Positions 1-8,343 of a DNA stretch of 64,000 nucleotides are shown here, one piece after another. Positions within the stretch are counted from its first letter, which is position 1. Each line of letters starts with the position of its first letter. This DNA comes from Lichenicola cladoniae (GTDB taxonomy: Bacteria; Pseudomonadota; Alphaproteobacteria; Acetobacterales; Acetobacteraceae). Made by a program: the position numbers and the translations under genes. The stretch lies in the NCBI RefSeq assembly GCF_013201075.1, contig NZ_CP053710.1, positions 1 through 64,000 of the forward strand, read 5' to 3'. The notes under the pieces are model-generated. The model was given only the letters and a program-made list of their open reading frames with translations, did not search any database and was not told where the DNA came from.

Positions 1-564
1 CGGCGCCGTCTCGGGTCGGCTGCGCGGTCCACGCAGCACCACGAGGCAGGCCTCCAGCAGCGCCATCGTGGTTTCGGTGCGGCCGTCCTGTTTCTGCCGC
101 GGCCGAGCAAATACCTCCTGTCCCAGCTGCGGTCGAGCCTCGAGCCAAGTCGCCGCAGCCCGGATGCGAAGCATCTCGCCGAGACGCAGCTCTTCCGCGG
201 CGGCATCCTGCTCGGCGGTGGCGGCCTCGGCCGGACTGGCCGGGAACATTAGCCGCGATCGGAGCAGCAGCAGTCGGGCGGCCAGCACCAGCCAGTCTGC
301 CCGCCGTTCCAACGTCACCCGCCCGGCCAACCTTTGCATTGCGGCGACGAACTGGGTGATCAGCTCCAGCGCGGACAGGCGGCCCAGATCGACCTGTTGT
401 CGCTCGGCCAGGTCCAGCAGCAGGTCGAGCGGTCCGTCGAAGCCGTCGACATGCAGCTCCGGAATGCTCGGCACACGCGGCGGCGTCTCCCAGTCGTCCC
501 AGACCGGGTCGACGTCCGTGACGTCGGTGGGTGCTGTCGGGATGCCGGCCTTACCCTCAGCCAT
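1..564 (-). CDS. scpA: ScpA-like kleisin, 3' end beyond window
   Basis: Reading leftward from the ATG at 564-562, the product contains the kleisin signature FDGPLDLLLDLAERQQVDL followed by a Leu/Arg-rich helical stretch (LLLLRSRLMFPASPAEAA), as in segregation and condensation protein A, which bridges SMC heads. The C-terminal winged helix lies beyond base 1. The start overlaps the stop of the upstream gene by 8 bases (ATGGCTGA), so translation is probably coupled. A plasmid-borne ScpA as the last visible gene of an operon with an ATPase and a recombinase homologue suggests a role in plasmid segregation or compaction (inference). No SMC or ScpB gene is visible; one could lie to the left. Confidence 0.8.
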   Translation of the reverse strand, partial: MAEGKAGIPTAPTDVTDVDPVWDDWETPPRVPSIPELHVDGFDGPLDLLLDLAERQQVDLGRLSALELITQFVAAMQRLAGRVTLERRADWLVLAARLLLLRSRLMFPASPAEAATAEQDAAAEELRLGEMLRIRAAATWLEARPQLGQEVFARPRQKQDGRTETTMALLEACLVVLRGPRSRPETAP

Positions 565-1171
565 CAGCGGCGTCGCCATAGTCCGGCTGGACGGCAAACT
601 CCAGGCTGGGCCAGTCCTGCCGGAGCTGCACGATGGCCCGCCATGGGGTCCAGTCGGCCGACCAGAACTCCCACTCCACCCGGACGGTGCGCTTGCGCCA
701 GCGATCGGCGACCGGGTCCAGCCGGCGCACATGCCGCAGCGGCTGCAGCGTGCCCCAGTACGTCCAGAGCCACAGGCGGCTGGCCGGCGCGTCGTTACCC
801 AGCTGCAGGATGCGGGCCGGAATGGGCACCAGCCGGTGCAGGTCGAGCGGGCAGCCGCCGCCGGGCTGATCCGCCGCCGCCAGGACCCGCTGATGATGGG
901 CCTCCACCTGCGCCCGCAGCACCCGCGCCAGACCGCGTGCCGCCGGCCCGCCCGCGGCGATCGGCGCCAGCAGGCGCAGCTCCTCGTGATCGAGATCGAG
1001 ATGCCACGGCACCGCCGATGGGCCCCGCGCCTTGCGCTCAAACAAAGCGACGTCGGCGATCGGACCGGCGACGGTCAGGACTTGTCGAAGCCAGTCCGTG
1101 TGCGCCGGCGCCAGGATGCCATCGGTCCTGATGTCCGCGTCCGTTCCGCTGGGATCGACGACACCATTCAT
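557..1171 (-). CDS. conserved-looking hypothetical protein of the scpA operon
   Basis: A 204-residue soluble protein with no family I recognise. It is rich in Trp, Arg and Leu; the C-terminal third (RVEWEFWSADWTPWRAIVQL) looks like a compact beta-rich segment. No signal peptide or membrane segment is seen. Its ATG overlaps the stop of the recombinase-like gene by 4 bases (ATGA) and its end overlaps the scpA start by 8 bases. This tight packing, plus coding-like GC skew, argues it is real. Function is unknown; a partner of ScpA or of the recombinase-like protein is a guess from position only. Confidence 0.7.
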   Translation of the reverse strand: MNGVVDPSGTDADIRTDGILAPAHTDWLRQVLTVAGPIADVALFERKARGPSAVPWHLDLDHEELRLLAPIAAGGPAARGLARVLRAQVEAHHQRVLAAADQPGGGCPLDLHRLVPIPARILQLGNDAPASRLWLWTYWGTLQPLRHVRRLDPVADRWRKRTVRVEWEFWSADWTPWRAIVQLRQDWPSLEFAVQPDYGDAADG

Positions 1172-2046
1172 CGAAGCGGCGCTCGGGCGGGACGGGCACG
1201 CCCGCTGGGTGCTGGGGTTTTGGTTATCTTGGCACGCGCAGCTAGTGGCGCCTTCGAACTGGATCGCGGCGCTGGGACTGCCGGCACCAGCGGTCGTGCT
1301 GTTGGCATGGCCTGCGCGGCAGCCTGCGTCTCAATCCGCTGCAGGATCCGACGCACGCCGACGACACCCAGCCGGCGGTCGAGGGTTCCATGCACAGTGA
1401 CACCCTGGAAGATCGCGCCATACAGGATGCCGGAGCGCTGCAGCCAGCGCTCGAGTGCCACGGCCGGGCAGAGCGGGTCGCCGCGGCGGCACGGCAGATG
1501 CACCGGCTGACCCGGCTCTTCGACCGGGGCGTCGGGTAGCCGGACCCGGACGACGAGTTCGGTGTTCCTGAACTCGAGATCCTCCCGATCCAACCCGGCG
1601 ATGTCGGCCGGGGCCAGGCCGCCGACGTGGTTCATCAGCAGCACCGCCCGGTCACGCAGGCCAGCCAGATCCTCGCCACAACAAGCGAGCTGGATAACGA
1701 CCGCCTGCTCGATCGATCCGTTTGCAGCACGCTGGCACCGACGCAGCGCAGCGCGGACTGCAGCGTGGGCGTTGCAGGAGACGCTGCCCGGCTGGTTGCT
1801 GTGCCAGGCGATCGACGCCAGCCGCAGCTTGACGGTGCCAGGGCTTGCGGCTGGCATCAGGCGTTCAATGTAGGCGACGATGTGCTCCGCCGGCACCGGC
1901 AGGGACGATCCCAGTCCCATGCTGGCGCGCCAGATGCAGAAGTCCCGCCAGGCGCCGGCATAGACCCGTTGCGTCTCCGGAGAGAGCACCGAGCTCGTCG
2001 ATGCCGGGACAGCGGCAACATCGAAGCCATCACCCGGGCTGCTCAT
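1168..2046 (-). CDS. tyrosine-recombinase-like protein lacking catalytic residues
   Basis: The 292-residue product aligns by eye with the divergent recombinase at 3685-4893: an N-terminal SAM-like core-binding domain (residues about 22-110) and the start of the catalytic domain (GLRDRAVLLMNHVGGLAPADIAGL, about 129-152). Where active family members have the first catalytic Arg (GALRRSEL) this protein has Ala145 (GGLAPADI). No HxxR box and no C-terminal nucleophile Tyr are present; the tail is Ala/Pro/Arg-rich low complexity. Known members cut DNA through the R-H-R-Y set, so this one is probably a non-cutting DNA-binding paralogue (inference). It overlaps the upstream gene by 1 base (TGATG) and the downstream gene by 4. 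Confidence 0.75.
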   Translation of the reverse strand: MSSPGDGFDVAAVPASTSSVLSPETQRVYAGAWRDFCIWRASMGLGSSLPVPAEHIVAYIERLMPAASPGTVKLRLASIAWHSNQPGSVSCNAHAAVRAALRRCQRAANGSIEQAVVIQLACCGEDLAGLRDRAVLLMNHVGGLAPADIAGLDREDLEFRNTELVVRVRLPDAPVEEPGQPVHLPCRRGDPLCPAVALERWLQRSGILYGAIFQGVTVHGTLDRRLGVVGVRRILQRIETQAAAQAMPTARPLVPAVPAPRSSSKAPLAARAKITKTPAPSGRARPARAPLR

Positions 2047-2816
2047 CAGGCAAGCCCTGCTGCTGGCTCGAAGCGCAAGCCGACCGGATCGAAACGCATC
2101 GGGATTACCGGCTCGGCCGGCCTGACGATGAGCAGCTGCCCTACTTCGCCGAAACGCTGCAGCAAGAGCACACGATCACACACCGAGTGCGGATCCAGCC
2201 GCTCCAGATCAGGGTCAGGCGGGGACTGTGTCTCCCCCGGCTGTTGGCGGCGCTGCGAGCCGATGATCAGCACCGGCACGTCGAGGGCGCGCGACATCGC
2301 TGCCAGATCGTGCTTCGCCAGCTGCAGTGCCGTGTCGAAGCTCGCGGCGCGCCGATCGAGCTTCATCAGCTGGACGTAGTCGATGACGACCAGGGCCAAT
2401 TCGCTGCCGGCCGCCAGCTCCGCACAGCGTTGTCGCACCGCGTCGACCGCGAGCTCAGGCTGGTCGTCGATGCGCAGCGTCAGCGCGGCGAGCCTTTCCA
2501 CCGTCGCCTGCGCGGCTGGTCGTGACAGCATGGAACTATTCGTCGGCAGGCCGGCCTGCGCCAGCAGGTGCGCGGCCACCTGGTCGGCACCCCGATCATG
2601 GGCAAACCAGGCCACCGATCTGTGGCGGCTTGCGGCGGCGGTGGCGGTGGCGGTGGCGGTGGCGGTGGCGATCTGCAGCGCTAGGCTGGTGCGCCCGGTA
2701 CCGGGGTGGCCAGTCAGCAGGATCAGCTGACCCTGGGTCCGGTCTCCGGTCGCGGCTGCCAACAGGCTCTCGTCAAATGGTGACCCTGATACAGGCTGTG
2801 AGGACGCCTTAACCAT
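2046..2816 (-). CDS. DnaB-C/RecA-fold ATPase-like protein with Walker A Lys to Arg
   Basis: A 256-residue protein resembling the C-terminal ATPase domain of DnaB helicases without the N-terminal DnaG-binding domain. It has a P-loop GHPGTGRTSLAL (residues 36-47) and a Walker B/H3 region LVVIDYVQLM typical of DnaB. The P-loop lysine is Arg42, so ATP hydrolysis may be weak or absent. A run of five Ala-Thr repeats follows the P-loop, encoded by a hexanucleotide tandem repeat. It starts 9 bases after the stop of the Rmf-like gene and shares TGATG with the recombinase-like gene. A plasmid maintenance or replication-loading role is plausible; helicase activity is not supported. Confidence 0.7.
   Translation of the reverse strand: MVKASSQPVSGSPFDESLLAAATGDRTQGQLILLTGHPGTGRTSLALQIATATATATATAAASRHRSVAWFAHDRGADQVAAHLLAQAGLPTNSSMLSRPAAQATVERLAALTLRIDDQPELAVDAVRQRCAELAAGSELALVVIDYVQLMKLDRRAASFDTALQLAKHDLAAMSRALDVPVLIIGSQRRQQPGETQSPPDPDLERLDPHSVCDRVLLLQRFGEVGQLLIVRPAEPVIPMRFDPVGLRFEPAAGLA
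2640..2669. repeat. five tandem GGTGGC hexamers inside the DnaB-like gene
   Basis: Five perfect GGTGGC units lie in a row. On the minus strand they read GCCACC and encode an (Ala-Thr)5 tract directly after the P-loop helix. Length changes by whole units would keep the frame. Confidence 0.9.
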
Positions 2817-2825
2817 GATACCGGC

Positions 2826-3449
2826 CTACTTGAGGGCAGGCATCGTCGACAGGATGGTGGCGATCGCCACCGAGCCCCGGGACGGAGGCGGCGGCGCGAG
2901 CGGACTTGGCGTCAGAGCGCGGCGGACGGCAAGCGCGTGCCATCGCGGCCGAGACCGTGGGTCGCCACAGCCGGCGCAGGGCTCCTGCGACAGGAGCAGG
3001 TCGATGCCATCGTCCGGGTCATCCGGCATGTCGTCGACATCACCGTCCTCGTCATTGCGCTGGAGCAGGTCATGTGCCGGCCAACGTCTTTTGATGATGC
3101 CGAGGAGGCCGGGACGGTCCAGCGGATCCATTTCGCTTTCGACCGCGGCAGCGCAGTCGTCACACAGCGCGATCACCTCCATCGCTGCGTCGACACGCTC
3201 CTCAGCGCCAAATTGCCAACCCTGCCGCCACAATGCCCAGGCCCTGGCAGCCAGGAACTGGTTATACGGGTTCACCGTCTCCGGCAGCCCGGCATGACAG
3301 GCGCGCCGGCCGGCGTGCCAGATGGCGTCGGCCTGCTGCCGCGGCGATGGCGGCCGACTCATTGGCATGGCTTTCGTCCTGGCGGGCCGCCGTCGGCGCA
3401 GCCGAGCCTGTGCAGGAAACCGGTGCACGTCCTGGTAACCCGAAGCCAA
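2826..3449 (-). CDS. small protein with Rmf-like motif, first gene of the scpA operon
   Basis: A 207-residue ORF; internal starts at 3368 and 3362 give about 180 residues and remove a basic leader, so the true start is uncertain. Residues after the internal start (AGRRACHAGLPETVNPY followed by WALWRQGWQFG) recall the ribosome modulation factor signature (G..AG.....NPY...W..GW). It also has a CDDC pair and a later CAGCGD, which could bind a metal, and an acidic stretch (DEDGDVDDMPDDPDDG). The first gene of the minus-strand operon, 9 bases before the DnaB-like gene. Rmf kinship is tentative; function unknown. Confidence 0.55.
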   Translation of the reverse strand: MASGYQDVHRFPAQARLRRRRPARTKAMPMSRPPSPRQQADAIWHAGRRACHAGLPETVNPYNQFLAARAWALWRQGWQFGAEERVDAAMEVIALCDDCAAAVESEMDPLDRPGLLGIIKRRWPAHDLLQRNDEDGDVDDMPDDPDDGIDLLLSQEPCAGCGDPRSRPRWHALAVRRALTPSPLAPPPPSRGSVAIATILSTMPALK

Positions 3450-3684
3450 TGCGGGCTGGCGATCATTGAGCTCCCTCTCCCGTGCAGCCGGCGCATCGAC
3501 GCAGCGGCGTGACGACGCGGATCATCCTGCCTTAGTCGTCCGTTCGCAAGCTTAAGGGTGCTTTTCCGGTTTACGTCGCAGGTCACGACCTGTAGGACTA
3601 ACTTAAGTTACTGATATAGCATGCTATTTTACAGCTTAGGCGCCCATCGACCCTTCAACACCCCAATCTCCCTATGCCCGATAA
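3450..3684. promoter_or_regulatory. divergent promoter region, scpA operon and recombinase
   Basis: An AT-richer stretch between two divergent transcription units, with an AT-rich core at about 3596-3630 (taagttactgatatagcatg). It is the only plausible place for promoters of both the leftward five-gene operon and the rightward recombinase. No clear operator palindrome was recognised. Confidence 0.45.
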
Positions 3685-4893
3685 GTGTGCTTGTCGGGCA
3701 TACGGAACAGAGTAGGATCGGCCGATCAATGCCCGAAACAGCGCCACGGGAGCCGCACCCTGACCCAGCCGATCGACGACGGCGAAACCTGGCTCCTGCA
3801 GGCGCCTGACCCCGACCTCGAGACGACGATCGTGCTGCGGCCGGCACCGCTCAACCACCCGCCGGCGCTGATCCGCGCCTGGTTCGATGACGCCGCCGAC
3901 GCGGTGGTGCCACTGCATGACGGCACCCTCGCCACCGCCCGCCGCGCCGCCGACGCCTACGCCCGCCAGGCCAAGGCCGAGAACACCCGGCGCGCCTACC
4001 GCGCCGGCGTCCGCGCCTGGTGCGACTGGTGCGACATCCACTACCTCAAGGCGCTGCCGGCGCAGCCGGAGGACATCGTCGCCTTCCTGGCACACGAGCG
4101 CGGCCGCGGCTGCTCGGTCACAACCATCCAGCTGCGCAGCGCCGCGATCCGCTACCTGCACCATCTGGCCGGCGTCGCCCTGCCGACCCAGCACGCCAGA
4201 GTGACCGAGACCATCGCCGGCATCCGTCGCGCCGCCGGCCTGGCCGGCGAGCACCCGCGCAAGAAGGCGGCAGCCACCCTGGCCGTGCTCACCCGCATCC
4301 TGGCGCCGATCAGCGACGACCTGGTCGGGCTGCGCGACCGGGCGCTGCTGCTGATCGGCTTCGCCGGCGCGCTGCGACGCTCAGAGCTGGCGGCCATTCG
4401 CGTCGAGCATCTGGAGCCGCGCGCCGGTGGCCTGCAGCTGACCCTGCCACGCTCCAAGGGCGCGCGGACCGGTGCCAGCGTGGCCATCGCCATTCCGGCC
4501 GGGGCGACGGCCCTGTGTCCGGTGAAGGCGCTGTATCGCTGGCTGGAGGTGGCCGGGATCCGCGAGGGGGCCGTCTTCCGGAGGGTGTGGCAACCGCCGG
4601 CAGGCGGGGGTCATGACCAGACGTCTGCGCGCAGCCAGATCCTGGGCAGCCAGGCGATCGATCCCCGCACGGTGGTACGGATCATCCAGATGCGATCCGA
4701 GGCAGTCGGTTTCGATCCCGGCGTCCTGGGCGGCCATAGCCTCAAGCGGGGCGCCCTGACTGAGGGTATGGAACGCGGGGTGCACCCAACCCGGCTGAAG
4801 CAGCACGGCCGGCATAAGAGCTACGCCGTGCTGGACGAGTATCTTGAGATGGGTGACCCGTTTGAGAGCCATCCCATGCAGGGTATTTTGTAA
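3685..4893 (+). CDS. tyrosine recombinase / phage-integrase family
   Basis: A 402-residue tyrosine recombinase. The core-binding domain spans about residues 85-185 and the catalytic domain about 200-395. Visible catalytic positions are Arg231 (GALRRSEL), Lys258 (PRSKG), His351 (GGHSLKRG), His377 (GRHKS) and nucleophile Tyr386 (LDEYLEMGDPF). The second Arg of the HxxR box is Lys354, an unusual substitution, though Arg355 follows. The family breaks and rejoins DNA through a 3'-phosphotyrosine. It is divergent from, and paralogous to, the catalytically empty homologue at 1168-2046. A role in plasmid dimer resolution is likely by context. The first 25 residues look unlike coding sequence, so a later start is possible. 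Confidence 0.8.
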   Translation: MCLSGIRNRVGSADQCPKQRHGSRTLTQPIDDGETWLLQAPDPDLETTIVLRPAPLNHPPALIRAWFDDAADAVVPLHDGTLATARRAADAYARQAKAENTRRAYRAGVRAWCDWCDIHYLKALPAQPEDIVAFLAHERGRGCSVTTIQLRSAAIRYLHHLAGVALPTQHARVTETIAGIRRAAGLAGEHPRKKAAATLAVLTRILAPISDDLVGLRDRALLLIGFAGALRRSELAAIRVEHLEPRAGGLQLTLPRSKGARTGASVAIAIPAGATALCPVKALYRWLEVAGIREGAVFRRVWQPPAGGGHDQTSARSQILGSQAIDPRTVVRIIQMRSEAVGFDPGVLGGHSLKRGALTEGMERGVHPTRLKQHGRHKSYAVLDEYLEMGDPFESHPMQGIL

Positions 4894-6041
4894 GACTCAA
4901 CTATCACCGCACCGCTATCGGTTTCGCCCAAGCGTCTAGGCTGCACAGCCGGTCCTTCTTGAACTCAAGCTGATCTGTAAAATCCAGTGCGATAGGCGGG
5001 CGGCAACTTATGCCAGCCGGCCCTCTGCGCCCACGGCACCTGCCAGGTCTATCGCTCAGCTTGGGACGACTACGTAAGGTGGTGCCGGTCGCTCGGCCAC
5101 GAGCGGTTTCCTGCGATCTAGTCCTGCTCGCCACGTTCGTCACCCGGCGCGCTGATCAGGACGTGGCGGTCAGCAGGATCCGCGTGGACCGCACATCTGC
5201 TGGCCGACATCCCGCTCAAGCTGCGCGGTCCCGACTTGTTCGAGATGGTCGAGGAACTCCAGTGCTGGACGTGCTGTGCCTTCTGCTGGCTTTGGCGCGG
5301 CACTGCGTCGCACTAAGGTGGTTGCGCGGCAGCCCGGCGAGATCAAGATCATCCCGGATGGGGCATTCGGGTGCCGGTTCACGACCCAAGATCGAAAAGC
5401 ACGGGCAGAGCTAGGATGTCTCGGTGTAGTCCAGGCCGGCGGATCCATTGCTCTGTCCGCTCGCAGCTGTAGACGCCTAGCGTCGGCATCTGGATCAGGC
5501 GCCAGATCTGGATCCAGACAGGTCGCTTCCTGAACGGGTGCGAGGAGACCAGCGGCTGTTTCGTGTCGATCAAGCTAGGGGGCGGAAACGATCCTTTCTG
5601 ACTAGGCGGGTGCGCATCTAGTCAAGCAGGTGGCCGGGCACGGCAGACCCAACTTGGAGCGCTACAGTGGCTATTCACAGCGGGCTGGTCTGGCCACTGC
5701 GGTCAGCGATGCCAGTGCTGCCTCACCGACCTCTTGATGCACGTTACTAGGGGGGCGACCTTATCTAGAGCAGCGAGCGCCGGGCTGACGACTCACAATG
5801 CGGCACTCAGGAGGCTCAGTAGACCTCGCGCACAGCCTGTAGCTTCGAGTTCAGGCCGCCTTTGGTGCAACCGATTAGTCGAGAATCAAGCTCCACAGAA
5901 TGCAGCCTCAAAGTTCGTGGCCCGGCGTTGAGCTTCATTAGCTGGGGGAGTCGGTGACAAAGCTTGCTGGTGCTGTGCCTTCTCGGGCTCTTTGGGGCGA
6001 TGTCAGCGCATCAGGAACTGTCCGGGTGCTAGCCACATAAG
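4894..6041. other. 1.1-kb stretch with no supportable gene
   Basis: No open frame here has coding character: all frames are short, stop-rich and low in recognisable motifs. The segment at 5923-5950 (gttgagcttcattagctggg) resembles 2345-2372 in the DnaB-like gene, hinting at a decayed duplication, but the match is too short to call. Probably eroded DNA between the recombinase and the par locus. Confidence 0.4.
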
Positions 6042-6061
6042 GTGTTCTGAACTCAGAACAC
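6042..6061. promoter_or_regulatory. parS-like 20-bp palindrome upstream of parA
   Basis: GTGTTCTGAACTCAGAACAC: 9-bp perfect inverted arms (GTGTTCTGA/TCAGAACAC) around AC, 165 bp before parA. The identical 20-mer recurs once in the window, at 7818-7837 inside parB. Two identical long palindromes in a par locus are the expected look of ParB-binding centromere sites. Confidence 0.75.
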
Positions 6062-6123
6062 GTTGCGCCGTGTCGGAAGAGAAATGGCCCCGTCATGAGA
6101 AACTGACAAGCGGCTATGGGACG

Positions 6124-6164
6124 GTCAACGATCTCAATTCAGTTGACGGTTTAGGTTGACCTAA
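6124..6164. promoter_or_regulatory. candidate operator/promoter region of parAB
   Basis: Two inverted repeats lie just upstream of parA: GTCAAC (6124-6129) with GTTGAC (6142-6147), and TTAGGT-TG-ACCTAA (6151-6164). ParA carries an N-terminal helix-turn-helix, and such ParA proteins commonly repress their own promoter, so these are the natural operator candidates. A purine-rich RBS (caaggaga, 6193-6200) precedes the ATG at 6207. Confidence 0.5.
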
Positions 6165-6206
6165 TCGTTTCCAGCTCTCATACAAATTAGAGCAAGGAGA
6201 ATAGAC

Positions 6207-7277
6207 ATGGATGGGCACGCCTTCCGGCTGATCCGTGAGGATCTCAAATGGTCACAAGCCGACTTGAGGGGAATTTTGAATACCCGACTCAAGCGAGCCT
6301 ATGACAAATCCCGATTGAGCCGATGGGAGAATGATCGAGAAGCGATTCCGATTGAGGTCGGGAAGGAAATGGAGGCCTTGCAGAGCCAGCGGAGTAGGAA
6401 AGCTCGGGTCATAGCGTTGGCAAATCAGAAAGGCGGTGTCGGCAAAACGACTAGTGCTCTGAATTTTGCAGTCGCATTCACCAAGGCTGGTTATCGCACT
6501 CTTCTGGTGGATATTGACCCTCAGGCTTCCGCCACGGACTGGCTCATGGGACCAAACGGTCTAGATCTATATCGAGCAGGCCGAACCATTTATCACGCGC
6601 TGCTTCGAAATGGCTTAATCGAACAATGTATAGTCCGGGCGGCTGAGCCATTTGAAGGGTCTACACGGTCGTTCGACTTGCTTACTAGCCACATCGATCT
6701 CGCCGAAGCCGATGGAAGGCGAGAACCGGGCTTCGAGCACTCCCTGAAGGAGAGTCTAGATACTGTTGCAGGCGATTACGACTATATTATTGTCGACGCG
6801 CCCCCGAATCTCGGCCTTCTGACCTATATGGCCTTGGTCGCTGCTGATACTGTGATCGTGCCTGTACAAACAGAACCTCCTGACGCAATGGGCGTCGCCT
6901 TACTGTTCCAGACAATCCAGAAGATTCAGCGCCGGTTAAATCCAGGGCTTAGAATCACAGGGATCCTGCCGACCAGATATAACCCGAGGCAGTCAGTTGA
7001 TCGAGAAGTTCTGCATAGCTTAATTCGGAGTACTTCCGGTGTAGCTTCAGTTCTTGAACCGGTCCATGACAGTCCAATCTTTGGGAACGCAGCTTGGTCT
7101 GGCGCCATTGCTCTGGACGTATCACCAAAAGCCAAAGCTGTTAGCGTATACACGAGAATTGCTCAAGCGATTGCAACAGGGTCACCTCTTCCGATCGCAC
7201 TGCTCGATCTTGACGCTGACCCACCAGAAGAGGTCAAAAAGTCTTCATCTAAGAGCCGAGGAGAGGCTGCTCGATGA
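6207..7277 (+). CDS. parA: ParA partition ATPase with N-terminal HTH
   Basis: A 356-residue plasmid partition ATPase. Residues 1-60 form a helix-turn-helix-like DNA-binding region (IREDLKWSQADLRGIL...RLSRWENDRE). The deviant Walker A KGGVGKTT is at 75-82, the A' motif VDIDPQ at 101-106 and Walker B YIIVDAPP at 193-200. ParA ATPases pattern on nucleoid DNA and move ParB-parS complexes; HTH-bearing members also autorepress. The gene overlaps parB by 4 bases (ATGA). The codon usage and GC are lower than in the flanking accessory genes, setting the par-rep core apart. Confidence 0.93.
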   Translation: MDGHAFRLIREDLKWSQADLRGILNTRLKRAYDKSRLSRWENDREAIPIEVGKEMEALQSQRSRKARVIALANQKGGVGKTTSALNFAVAFTKAGYRTLLVDIDPQASATDWLMGPNGLDLYRAGRTIYHALLRNGLIEQCIVRAAEPFEGSTRSFDLLTSHIDLAEADGRREPGFEHSLKESLDTVAGDYDYIIVDAPPNLGLLTYMALVAADTVIVPVQTEPPDAMGVALLFQTIQKIQRRLNPGLRITGILPTRYNPRQSVDREVLHSLIRSTSGVASVLEPVHDSPIFGNAAWSGAIALDVSPKAKAVSVYTRIAQAIATGSPLPIALLDLDADPPEEVKKSSSKSRGEAAR

Positions 7278-8179
7278 TTCCCCCGAAGCGACGGGAGCCG
7301 TCCCGGATGATGGCATCAATGGCCGATCGCGTAGAGTCAACGCGGTCGAAACTTCTCACTGCAGATTCTGAATTCTCTCACAGCTTCGAGATAGAGGTTC
7401 CACTTGTAGAGGCAGATCTTAGTCAAGCAAGAAAGGCTTTCGATGAGACTTCAATCGAGCTTTTGGCCGACAGCCTGCGAGAGCAAGGTCAGCTTCAGCC
7501 AATTCTTGTCAGACGCCACCCAGACAAGAGGGGCTGCTGGATTATTGTTGCAGGCGAACGTCGGTGGCGCGCCGCAGCAAGACTTGGATGGAAAGTCATG
7601 CTTGCGATCGAGCATGGGGGCCCATATGAAGTTGCCTCTCTTGTAGAGAACCTACAGCGTGTTGATCTCAGCATCGTTGAAGAAGCTACCGCTCTGAGAC
7701 GCCTGATAGAGATTAATGGTTGGAGTCAGCGCGTCGCGGCAAAGACAATCGGACGCAGCCTTTCCGATTTAAATGGATTGCTGAAGCTACTTGAGCTTCC
7801 TACCAATTTCCTTGAGGGTGTTCTGAACTCAGAACACACCTTGTCACGCAATTTATTGATTGAGTTAGCCCGTGTGCCCAACGGGCCAGGCAAAGATCGT
7901 CTGCTCAACCAGGCACTTACGAGAGGCCTAACGATCGCAGATATCCGTCAGCGTTCGTCGGATCATTCTGATGACTCGGAGCCAGAAGAAAGCGCCCGTC
8001 AGGAAACACCCGTAATACCTGAACTAGGTGGGCGGCGCCGGCTTGATCACAAAGCAATCCTAAGGTTCCACAAGGCTTTCTCGACATCAGAAACCTCGAG
8101 TTTTCCGGATGAGGAGCGGAATGCACTGATCTTATTTGCTAACGAGGTCCGAGATCGCCTTGGCACCAAAATCGTCTGA
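7274..8179 (+). CDS. parB: ParB centromere-binding protein
   Basis: A 301-residue ParB/Spo0J-type protein. It shows ParB boxes: LLADSLREQGQLQPILVRR (about 63-81), GERRWRAAARLGW (94-106, the CTP-binding/clamp region) and LVENLQRVDLSIVEEA (123-138), followed by an HTH (SQRVAAKTIGRSLSDLNGLL). It binds parS and loads around it; ParA moves the complex. The start overlaps the parA stop, so the two are co-translated. A parS-like palindrome lies within its own coding sequence (7818-7837). Confidence 0.93.
   Translation: MIPPKRREPSRMMASMADRVESTRSKLLTADSEFSHSFEIEVPLVEADLSQARKAFDETSIELLADSLREQGQLQPILVRRHPDKRGCWIIVAGERRWRAAARLGWKVMLAIEHGGPYEVASLVENLQRVDLSIVEEATALRRLIEINGWSQRVAAKTIGRSLSDLNGLLKLLELPTNFLEGVLNSEHTLSRNLLIELARVPNGPGKDRLLNQALTRGLTIADIRQRSSDHSDDSEPEESARQETPVIPELGGRRRLDHKAILRFHKAFSTSETSSFPDEERNALILFANEVRDRLGTKIV
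7818..7837. promoter_or_regulatory. parS-like 20-bp palindrome inside parB
   Basis: Identical to the site at 6042-6061. Here it is read as codons for LNSEH in the middle of parB, so its perfect conservation as a palindrome is not explained by the protein alone. Confidence 0.75.
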
Positions 8180-8343
8180 GGAAGCAGCGAAATAACCCAC
8201 TATGCCGGGATCAACGTCTCGACGGAGACGAGCAGCATCTACATTTTATACGTGCAAGCCGCCAGACGTTCATCCGCTGGTCCAGGCTGAGCATATAGCA
8301 CCAGTTACTGACGCTAACTTAAAAGAACTTCATCGAGCTGAAT

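Noticed and set aside
68-1510. Long plus-strand open frame of 480 codons
   Set aside because: Antisense to scpA and the coupled minus-strand operon; Ser/Arg-rich shadow without a family match.
2640-2669. CRISPR-like short repeats
   Set aside because: Uninterrupted tandem hexamers without spacers; no CRISPR array or cas gene was seen anywhere in the window.
5010-5414. 134-codon plus-strand frame upstream of parA
   Set aside because: Basic, low-complexity composition, no RBS, no motif; surrounded by stop-rich decayed DNA.
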